DNA from: Scedosporium boydii
Lineage: Eukaryota; Ascomycota; Sordariomycetes; Microascales; Microascaceae
Direction of reading: 5' to 3'
DNA length: 64,000 bases
NCBI GenBank assembly: GCA_002221725.1
Contig: NJFT01000184.1
Span: forward strand, 17,145-81,144
The position numbers and the translations under genes were made by a program. Position 1 is the first letter of the stretch; each line of letters opens with the position of its first letter. Of this stretch, positions 55,786 through 64,000 are shown in pieces. The notes beneath the pieces were generated by a model that had not been told where the DNA came from, did not search any database, and saw only the letters and a program-made list of their open reading frames with translations.

Positions 55786-57550
55786 TCACTCCTTCGCCGC
55801 AAGAACAGTAACAACCCCATCCGCGTTAACAACCACCAACTTCTTCCCCTCACCCCCCCACCGAATCCCCGAGCTCGCAACAGAGCTCCTCAACGGCTCC
55901 GACCACGCCTTCGAGCTCTTCGTATACTGCTGCACCGTCACGCCGCTAGCGCCCGCCGTCGCCAGGAACTGTCCCGTGTAATCCCAGCTGAGCGACTGCA
56001 CGGAGCCGCCGATCTCGAGCACCTTGGCCCTCGCGGCGTCGCCTTCCTTGCGCAGGTCGAAGACGGTGACAGTGGTCTGGCCCTTTGCCGTGGCGGCGAA
56101 CCAGAAGCCGTTCTCGGAGAAGACGAGGGCTTGCACGGGGGCGCCGAGGGAGAAGACGGCGGCTTGTTCGAGGGTTTTGGTCATGAAGAGTTTGATGTCG
56201 CCGGACGTGGTGCCGGCCGCGAAGAGGTGGCCGTCGGGGTGGAATGCACACGTCGTGAGGGCTGTCTTTGTGTCAGTAAAATAGTCATCACTAGGGAGGG
56301 GAAGAGCCTCCAAGATGTAGGCGGTACACACCGGAATCCGTGTAGCAGCGTCCAACAGGCGTCAAGGACTGGATATCATAAAAAACGATAAGCTTATCCG
56401 CGCCGACGGACGCTACGAACTCTCCAGAAGGATGGAGCGCAAGCCCCGTAGCGGGACCAGCATGCTCTGTGAGAGAAGCAACCTCCCGGCCGCTGTCGTA
56501 CACCTTGACGGATCCCTTGGCCGTGGAGACAATAAGCTTCGTTGCCGTCCAGATCTCGTCCGTGACGGGTTCGTTGACGGCCAGCTGCCGCTCCACCTTG
56601 CCCTCGTCGACGGAGTAGATGGCGGTGTCGCCCTGGGCCGAAGAAATCGCCGCGTAGCTTCCCTCCTCTTGTATCGTGAGGGCGGAAACTTGGGAGAAGG
56701 GGAGGGATGTCGAGGATTCGGTCGTGAATTCAGCTACTTCCTCGGCGGTCACCCATCCGTCGGGGATCGGTCGCTTCTTTCGACTCTTTGATAGTCTAGA
56801 GAGAAAAGAAAAAGAAACCATAGTTAGCATGAGAAACAAATAATAAAGACAAAAGGGAGAGTTTGTTCACTCCCGGGGAACCATACTTTTGTTGGATCTC
56901 ATCCACCTTAGCACCAAGCTCCTCCGACAGACCCTGCACAGAATCTATCGCCATAACATCACCATTAGCACCTGCGCCCGCAGAAACGGTGACCTTGGAA
57001 AGCGCATCGCGCGCCTCGTCCCGCTCCTTGGTAAGCCTAGCGATCACGCGCTTCGCCGCATCGTTCTGATACAGCGCCGTCGAGAGCTCCTCCCGCGTGC
57101 GCGCCAGCTCCTCCATCAGCGTGCGGGTGCCTAGCGCCACGGAATCCCATTCGTTCTGGAAGGTGGCGAGGAGGGCGGGGATGGAGGTCAACGTCGGGGG
57201 TCTGGGGCGGACGACGCGGGAGGTCTTGAGGGGGATGAGATCTTCGGCGGTGATGGCTTCGTTTGTCTCGGGTTCCGTGCCGTGTTGGTCGATGTATTGT
57301 TCGATGAGACGCTTCTCGTAGACGGCGCCTGGACGGGATGGTGTGAGGTTCAGATGTACTAGATGTACTGGCAGTCGAATCAATGGGTACTTCAGATAGC
57401 GACTTACCAGACTTCTTGGAGAAGACGGGCTCCTGGGGAGCTTCCCCAGAGACTAGTGGAGCTGTCAGTAATGCAGCCAATGCAACCAGCGAGAGCAGAG
57501 GGGGAGGAGAATCGAGGGTTGGAGAATTCAGTCTTACTTGCGCAGAACAT
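55786..57550 (-). CDS. PRP19: Pre-mRNA splicing U-box ubiquitin ligase PRP19
   Basis: Five exons: 57538–57550 (13 nt), 57408–57452, 56887–57328, 56332–56795 and 55786–56261; 479 aa. The 13-nt first exon encodes MFCA plus one base; joined to exon 2 it reads MFCAISGEAPQEPVFSKKSG, the conserved U-box start, continuing AVYEKRLIEQYI in exon 3. The central coiled coil (ELARTREELSTALYQNDAAKRVIARLTKERDEA) is the Cef1/Snt309-binding tetramerisation segment, followed by a WD40 propeller with TDSALTTCAFHPDGHLFAAGT. It is the core of the NTC/Prp19 complex in spliceosome activation and also acts in DNA-damage responses. The N-terminal U-box retains no zinc ligands, as is normal for U-boxes. Confidence 0.95.
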
Positions 57551-58225
57551 TGTTCACTCCTTGTTCAGGTTTCCAATTCTGCAATACGGGTTAAAGGTCG
57601 ATAGATTGGAAGCTGGGTTCGTGGGCAAGAGCTGGTAATAATGGAAAATTGATGACGCGACAAGGCTACCAATTCTCTTCAAACACAAATTCGCATTTCG
57701 ACGTGGCTGTCGAGAAAGCTTGGATCGCAAAAAATCAGGATTGGCATTGGCAGCTGGCAAAATACATGTCAGATGGCAAACACCTGATTCCATATTACAG
57801 CTGTAAACGGGTCTCAGTCCATAGAAGTGGGTCTGGCAGCTGCAACTTCCTTATCTGCGATCGCCAAAGCCATTGCTTCATTTATCCCCAAATCGCGTCA
57901 CTGGCCTGGTAGAACCTCAGATAGGCCCTCCACACCCAATCTTTAGCCAGCCCTTTTCAACTAAGTGCGAGAAGAGACCTTTTTCCTCTTTTGAGCAAAT
58001 TCCAAACCCAGATTCAATAAAACTGCACATTGCTTTGTTTTATTTTTGTTTTTTTTTTTTTTCCCCTCGTCTCCGGTCACCGAAAGCAGCAGGCTTACCC
58101 GGGAGGCCACCATATATATCTATAACATTCCTTTTCCTTTCTTTATCTTTGCGAGCCCACCCCCGGTCACCTCGGCCATCCACTCACGTTCCCTCTCCCT
58201 TCCTTATCAGTCCGAAAGCACCAGG
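57551..58225. promoter_or_regulatory. Divergent promoter, PRP19 / OHCU decarboxylase
   Basis: About 675 bp between divergent start codons. A poly-T/pyrimidine tract (58044–58070) lies upstream of the plus-strand gene. TATATATCTATAA near 58112 may be its core element. Confidence 0.45.
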
Positions 58226-58863
58226 ATGGCCACCGTTGCGCCCGCACGACTACCCGCTATCTCCTCCCTTTCCGACCTCTCCCTCGCCCAGCAGACCGAG
58301 ATTCTTGACCTGCTCTTCGAGCCCAGTCCCTCCATCCACGAACTTCTCCTCCCTCTCTTCCGGAAAAAGGGAGAATTCGCCTCCTACGATGATTTCATAG
58401 CCGAAGCGCACGCCGTCTTTTCGGCCCTCCGCTCTGATTCTTCGCCCACTTCTTCCGACGAGTACCCTGATGCCCGGGCCAAACTCCACTCTATTTTGGG
58501 ATCTCACCCGAGGCTTGGGGCTAAAAAGGTTGAGAGTGCCCAGTCCGCTGCTGAGCAGGCTCAGTTGCAATCTGGGGATGGCTCTGAACTGGCGGCTCTC
58601 AACTCCGAGTATGAAAAGACGTTTCCTGGACTGAGATATGTCGTGTTCGTCAACGGACGGCCGAGGCCCGTCATTATGGAGAATATGAGGGAGCGCATTG
58701 CCAGGGGAGACATCTCTCTTGAAGAACAAGAGGGCATCCAGGTAGGCAGGAGACGTGCATCATCATCAGTGTTCTCCCTCACCAAGATCCGCAGACTTAC
58801 ACCGTTCCGCAGGCAATGTGCGACATCGCACGAGACCGAGCCGCCAAACTCCAGCGTGTCTAA
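58226..58863 (+). CDS. 2-oxo-4-hydroxy-4-carboxy-5-ureidoimidazoline (OHCU) decarboxylase
   Basis: Two exons, 58226–58741 and 58813–58863, 188 aa. The family's signature order is visible: helix-rich N-terminus (SLSDLSLAQQTEILDLLFEPS), FASYDDFIAEAHAVF, the catalytic HPRLG segment (GSHPRLGAKK, near residue 92), SAAEQAQL, and LNSEYEKTFPGLRYVVFVNGRPRP. This is the third enzyme of uric acid degradation to S-allantoin. The short second exon adds AMCDIARDRAAKLQRV; no peroxisomal PTS1 is seen, so this copy may be cytosolic. The start is the first ATG after an AT-rich leader. Confidence 0.93.
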
Positions 58864-59636
58864 GAGAGTCCACGACGGAAATGGCTTTTGGCATCAATAG
58901 CTTGAGCACGTGCTCATACGACTTCGGTCTTCTCAAGTCCAAGAAAAGACTCGGTTGAACAAAAAAAGGACGGCGACATCTTTCAATTCAGCTCTCGCTC
59001 ACTAACGTATGCAAAACAAAACATTGCTGTTGAAGGGTATCCTGGATTTGTTTGCACAGTCCCTCCTTTCCCCGAATCACAGCTATACCTGCTCCTTGCT
59101 TGAAGGTTTCCCCCAAGTTCGTTCCGGTTCGTTCTCTGATCATCTCAAGGAAACAAGGACAAAAAGGTCGGAGCAAATCTTGAAATAAAGATTCGTGCCC
59201 TCCCCTTCTCGTTCATATCCATAGTTTCGATCCACACAGACACAGCCAGGAAAAACAAAAAAAGAACATATTACCAAAAAAGACACAATTGCCGCCCCCA
59301 TATGATTCCCCTGTTCCTAGACAAATCCCTGGCCATTCCATATTTCAAGTCAAGTCTGCTTCCCCCAATTTCCCAACCCAAGGTGAAGTAAAAACCGAAA
59401 AAAGAAGAAAAGAAGCAGGCTCCGACGCCAAGCAGCATGATAACCTCCCAGTTCGCTTGCAAAAAAAGAAAAGAACCGCCCAAAAAGAATAACGATGCAT
59501 GCATGTTCACATAGGCCGAAAGAAACAAAACAGTCAAACAACTCCCATGCTCTGCCGCCAATGAATGATAAATACCGCCAAAACAACATCGCCGAGCAAT
59601 GCGTTTCTTCCCCCTCCGAGAGGAGGGGCTTAATCG
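58864..59636. other. Intergenic between convergent genes
   Basis: 3' regions of the OHCU decarboxylase and the minus-strand fungal protein gene. Several A-rich runs, otherwise no feature. Confidence 0.5.
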
Positions 59637-61034
59637 TCACACCGACCTTACGGCCCACGATATACCATCGAGCTCGTCGAGATATTCCTCAAACGAATGC
59701 CCGTCCTCGCTCTCCGTCGCGCTCCCCGATCCGGGCCCGAAAATGGCACCGAAATCGGAATACACGTCCTCCGGGTCATCACACGAGTCGTAGAGACTGT
59801 CATGGTCTGCGGACGGAAACGCCTCGCAGCCATCGTCGTCCTCGTCATAGAGACTCCGCCTCTCGTCGCGGGAAATAGTACTAGTCGGCTCCTCTTCTTC
59901 TGGAGAATCGTCGACGACTTCCCGAGCGAGCGGCGATGTCGGAGGCGACATTGATCCGTGATGACCACGGCTACTACTGGTATCCAGCGGAGGAGGCACG
60001 GGGAGACCCTGCAACTTCTGCTGGAGCTGGGGTGACCGCACCATGACCCTAGCACTTGGCATAGCGAGGGGTTGGACACTACCAGCACGATTACAAGGAG
60101 GGGGAGAACGAGGTGATGACGATGACGACAAAGAACAGGCATTCGGTCGCTCGGCAAAGGTGCGCGTTAATACGCTGCTGAGCTCGGTCCAGCTACAGTC
60201 CTTGAGCCGCGCCCTTGTCAGGTTGAGGGTAGCAAAGCGTCGAAACGATCTCGCCGAGTGGTTCGCAAGTAGACCTCGCCGTACCATCTCGGCGTGGGTG
60301 GCCATCTTCAAAAACCTCTTATCGCCGTTGGCAAGGCCCTCGCGGTTTAGGATATGAGTGGCCGGTAAAGAGAAGGGCTGGGAGAGTCGACTCGTGATAA
60401 GTTGAAGCCTCAATCGCCGCTTCTTGCAGCTGAGAGAGGCCGTGTTGGGTCCGTCGACATCGGCCGCTGATCTCGCACGCTTCAAATTCGGTCGTGGAGG
60501 AGTAGAATTGTCATATCGGAAGTTGAATTGAGGTATGGCTTTAGGATCGGAGGTGACGAATGTGAAGCGGCGTTTCGTGTCGGAGGATTGCACCTTGGCT
60601 CCATGCGGGACTTTTTTGAAAAAAGTAGGAGTCGGCTGAGCGGTTTTGGAGGACGGTGGCGGTGACGGCGTCGACGGCGTTGGAGAGCATACGCCCTTCC
60701 GAAGAGGCATCGAAGGTTTTACCGTGGTAACAGCGGTCGATTCCTCGATCCCGACGTAGAAAGCGACAACACTCGGTTGCGAAACGGCGGCCCGGAGACT
60801 AACAATCTCACCGCCGGGACCGACACGGAGCGAAGCGGTATTGTGACTCCTCGGCGTCGACCACGAAGGGTCTACTACCAGCTGGGCCGGACCGGGACGG
60901 AACGAATCGGTCGAGGTAGGTCCATGATGGTCGAGGTCGAGGAAGCGCGAGTGCATGTGGTGTAAAGGGTGTAGCGGCTCTGTCGGGAGCGGGCTAAGAG
61001 GACTTAGTTCAACGCCCATAATTTCGACGGGCAT
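59637..61034 (-). CDS. Conserved fungal disordered protein
   Basis: Single exon, 465 aa, start MPVEIMGVELSPL at 61034. The first 200 residues are Pro/Ser-rich. A conserved basic block lies in the centre (SCKKRRLRLQLITSRLSQPFSLPATHILNREG … RFLKMATHAEMVRRGLLAN), which I know from many Pezizomycotina proteins of unknown function; KKRRLR is a likely nuclear localisation signal. The tail is strongly acidic with Ser-Asp repeats and ends in a short Trp-containing segment. No enzyme domain is visible. It has an unusually long gene-free upstream region (about 3 kb). Confidence 0.75.
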   Translation of the reverse strand: MPVEIMGVELSPLSPLPTEPLHPLHHMHSRFLDLDHHGPTSTDSFRPGPAQLVVDPSWSTPRSHNTASLRVGPGGEIVSLRAAVSQPSVVAFYVGIEESTAVTTVKPSMPLRKGVCSPTPSTPSPPPSSKTAQPTPTFFKKVPHGAKVQSSDTKRRFTFVTSDPKAIPQFNFRYDNSTPPRPNLKRARSAADVDGPNTASLSCKKRRLRLQLITSRLSQPFSLPATHILNREGLANGDKRFLKMATHAEMVRRGLLANHSARSFRRFATLNLTRARLKDCSWTELSSVLTRTFAERPNACSLSSSSSPRSPPPCNRAGSVQPLAMPSARVMVRSPQLQQKLQGLPVPPPLDTSSSRGHHGSMSPPTSPLAREVVDDSPEEEEPTSTISRDERRSLYDEDDDGCEAFPSADHDSLYDSCDDPEDVYSDFGAIFGPGSGSATESEDGHSFEEYLDELDGISWAVRSV

Positions 61035-64000
61035 CTGAACTATGTTCCTCTTTTTATTGTTGGAGGAGTGGGGAACGGTTATAAGGCGGAGGGGGGAAAA
61101 GAGAGTTAAGAGAAGGGATATCGTTGTCGATGATGATGGGCAGCGGCGCCCCCCGCATGCCTTATTGGGGAATGGTCGACATCCACGGTTTCGAGGCGGA
61201 CTAAGGCTTTAGCCTACTTTGTTGGGTTCGTCCTTGATTAAACCTAGGTGGTCTCGACGTTCTTGTTTGATTTTTGTCTTCGCTCGCAAGGGTCCGAATA
61301 ATTATTATTTTATTTCGGGGATGATGCTAGTTCGAATTATTTTCGTTTGACCGACATCATCTGGTGAAGGGGGGGGAGGAGAGTTGAGTCTATTGTTCGA
61401 AGGCGAAGGAGATCGGTGTGTTAAAAGGGGGCAAGAGTTGGTCGTGTGGTCGTGTGCCCAAAGTACGAAATTCGAAGGGGGTTTAGTCTGGACAACTGCA
61501 ACTCTCACCTTTCTGGGCTGACTGGGGAAGGGGGGGGGTGTGTTCGTGTGCGGAATGAGAAGAAAGTGAAGAAAAAAGTGTTGTCTTGGCTTGGGAGTGA
61601 ACCAGTCGGAGCTGGGAAGAGGGTGGGGAAATGACGAACCGGGGGGTGTGTGTGCAATTGTTGGTTCAAAGACGGAGGAGAGAGGGGACTGGACCCAAGT
61701 CGCTGGGAAAAGAGCCAAGCGAACAGCGAAGGGGAATGGAAATGCGATGGCTCTGATGGGCTGAGCGCAAAGTGAGCGGATGGAGTGGGTGTCGCTGTTC
61801 GCTGGAGCGCTGGGGCGGTATGGGTCTTGGTCTTAGCGGTATTGGCGGTACGAAGGGAAGTGGAGAATGGGAATCGAACCAAGACAGGACAAGACCCAGA
61901 CAGCTGCGGACGGGAAGGGAAGGGAAGGGAAGGGAAAGCCAGGCAAGCAAGTGAACTGTGGAGCACACCGGATGGGGCACTGAACAGTGAAGAGACTGAT
62001 CGATCCCAAGGTTCTCTCTCCTCCGCTGAGCAAAAACAAGAAACGCTTATTCGAGGGGAACCTCGTCGATCGCTTTCTTGAGACGGGCTCTTGCGGTGTC
62101 TTGGGATCGGATAAGGCCCGGCGTCGTGAAGACCGCCACCCCGAGTCTCGATTATAGAAATGCGAAATTGTAATCGGCTTCGCTCGGTTCACCCGATTTG
62201 TTGCAAAGAAAGTTCTATTCTTATAAGATGCCCGAACGAGTGATTTATTAGGCGAGTGACGATCGTCGCTGCACGCAGGTTCAAAAGTTCGGCCAAGCTG
62301 AGAGAGACTGGGTGAGCTTCCCGACGAGGTCGAGAATCTAGAGCTGATAGGAAATCAGACAGTGACACTGAATGGAAAGCCGTTGTTTTCCAGAAAAAGC
62401 AAAAGAAGATGAAACCGAAAAGAGAATTAAGGTATTTTCCGAAGGGACCTCGGTATTCAAAGAAAGCATGGGCTGTTTTTCTTCGTTTGTCTTCTCATTA
62501 GGCTACCCTCGTATACTGCGTTTTGTTGCTGTTTGCGTAGCTTCGAACATATAGAGCCAGGTCTAGAAGCGGTCGCCCATCATGGCGAAGGTGTGTTGTA
62601 AGTGGGACATATTAATGAATGAATGAGAGGAAGAGGGACAATGGGAATCTGACCTGCCTTTGCCAAGCGAAGAGACCGAAGGATGTGACACGAGACCTTT
62701 GTCGAAAGTGGCAAGGTTTCCGGCTTGTAGCCTCTGTGACCTTTTTGGTCTCTTTGCTGCGTCTTTTCTATAGGACGGGTACTACGAGGTACATGTCGAG
62801 TTCTCTTCTCCGCTTTCTTTTCTTGCCAGTTACTTGCAGGCAGAGAGAGGTAGTATGGAGAGGTACGAGGTATACTTCTTACAACAAGAACCCAGCTCCA
62901 AGGTTGAATGTAAACTGCATCCTGCATACCTATGCTGTATTGCCAGGGTCATAGGTAGGTGGTAATTACACCTTAGTTTACCTCGTACAAGGGCCACGAG
63001 TGGGAATTGGATTGGAAAAGGATGGGGAAGGAAAGGACAAGGTCTGTACATTCGTCTTCTCCTCATCTCTCTCCGCCCATCTGCTGCGCTCCGTATGGGG
63101 TAATAAAGCAAGAGGAAGCCAGCCAGCGGAGGAGGAGGGAGGGATTGGGATGGCGGGGGCGCCGAAAGGAGGGAGATGAATGGGAAAGGGAGGTGTGCCA
63201 CTACTTTGGATATGGGCGGCTGCCGATGGGGGTCACCGAGCATTCGATCTTGAGCAAGACTAGTGAGGTTTTCCCTTTCCCGGGTTCTTCATTTTACCAA
63301 GGATTTAAATCAACTATACTTCGTACTTTCAGACTTGGTAAGTTGGGGGGCAGAGATGTGGAAAATCAGACTGTTTCCATACTCCCCCTTGTCGGTTTGT
63401 CACCGTCAAAACGGTCGACGGTAGTGTAGACTCCTGGTGTAACTTTTGTAGCTTTCACTTTTCCGCTTTTCACTTCTCTCCCCGTCCTTTTTATGGAGTA
63501 GACGAAAGTGGAAAGGGAAGCCAAATTGGGGAGAGTGGCTCTACGAAGTACACTACGCAGACCGAGAGTGGTGAGAGAGTAAAGCGAAAGGGAATAGGGA
63601 AGGGGGGGTGTAAATGGGTTCATGTTCCAGCAAAGAGAAGAAAAAGAAGAGAAGAGAAAACGGAATTAAAAGGTGAGTGATCACATCACCCCCAGTCTCC
63701 AGACATTCGGAGCGTCTTGGGTCCCTGGATTCTTTCAAGTCTGGTATGGCATTTCATACTGTAACCAGGCAGAGGGGAAGAGAGGACCATCCTACGAAGT
63801 ACGAAGGAGCCGGGCAATTATGAGTGTTACGAAGTAAATTACTAGTTTCTGGCTGGCTGGCTGAACCACTGCACGACCAGGACACTCACTCTCCCCTGAG
63901 TTTTCTGGGTTTGAGAAAGATGGGGGGAAAGGAGGGGGAAACGCGGCAGACCTTCCCAAGGACGCGGTATCGGGGATTGGCATTTGGCATTTTTTGGGGG
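61035..64000. other. 3-kb gene-free region at window end
   Basis: No supported gene. Includes a GGGAA pentanucleotide run (61911–61936), GT-rich and CT-rich stretches, and four copies of TACGAAGTA or its complement (63317, 63542, 63793, 63828). It probably includes a long leader and regulatory DNA for the 59637–61034 gene. The window edge cuts any gene that starts beyond it. Confidence 0.5.
61911..61936. repeat. GGGAA pentanucleotide microsatellite
   Basis: Five tandem GGGAA-type units in noncoding DNA; G-rich on the plus strand. Confidence 0.8.

Noticed and set aside
61855..61880. tRNA B-box-like string (complement of GGTTCGATTCCC)
   Set aside because: No T-stem pairing, no A-box and no acceptor stem could be found around it.
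1..64000. CRISPR array or prokaryotic operon signals
   Set aside because: No regularly spaced repeats; the gene structure is clearly eukaryotic.

Overview
The window is nuclear DNA from a filamentous ascomycete (Pezizomycotina). The evidence is short GT–AG introns (about 50–190 nt) with CTAAC/CTGAC-like branch sites, fungal families (HeLo-like/NACHT/ankyrin STAND protein, Zn2Cys6 activator, fungal HNH protein, CorA-like protein), and intergenic regions of 0.3–3 kb. No organellar, viral, CRISPR, rRNA or convincing tRNA sequence was seen. The species cannot be fixed from the sequence alone. Exon models were joined by hand; for most spliced genes the summed exon length is a multiple of three, which supports the models, but individual splice positions may be off by a base.

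Layout. 0.4–8.5 kb, minus strand: a five-exon NLR-like protein (HeLo-like, NACHT, about ten ankyrin repeats) and a Zn2Cys6 transcription factor, the latter divergent from an AidB-like acyl-CoA dehydrogenase (9.4–11.4 kb). 12.8–23.2 kb: a CorA-like GMN-motif membrane protein, a fungal HNH-domain protein, a GT31-like glycosyltransferase, and a conserved hypothetical gene whose first splice junction does not join cleanly; an imperfect inverted repeat (possible MITE) lies at about 18.7 kb. 23.2–28.3 kb is gene-poor and looks lineage-specific. It has an orphan protein ending in a CaaX box and a diverged second copy of that gene's upstream region 2.9 kb downstream, with decayed-looking coding scraps between. 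28.4–30.2 kb: a multi-pass membrane protein.

31.5–45.9 kb is mainly housekeeping: DHCR24-like FAD oxidoreductase, RRB1/GRWD1 ribosome-assembly WD40 protein, WDR44-like WD40 protein with a C-terminal zinc ribbon, Dom34/Pelota, and an aldo-keto reductase with an 11-nt micro-exon. 46.2–49.7 kb: a head-to-head pair of a tail-anchored conserved fungal protein and a protein carrying a trypsin-like His/Asp/Ser pattern. 50.4–54.6 kb: two tandem paralogues of a disordered protein with a PIP-box and, in the long copy, repeated TQ motifs, followed by a RING protein with two SUMO-interacting motifs. 55.8–61 kb: PRP19, divergent from a 2-oxo-4-hydroxy-4-carboxy-5-ureidoimidazoline decarboxylase, and a disordered fungal protein. 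The last 3 kb has no recognisable gene.

The most interesting parts are the PIP-box/TQ tandem pair next to a SUMO-targeted-ligase-like RING gene (a possible replication or DNA-damage neighbourhood), the protease-like/tail-anchored divergent pair, the CaaX orphan in its duplicated locus, and an intergenic 9-mer (TACGAAGTA on either strand) enriched in two clusters. No secondary-metabolite backbone enzyme is present, so the oxidoreductases here do not form an obvious biosynthetic cluster.
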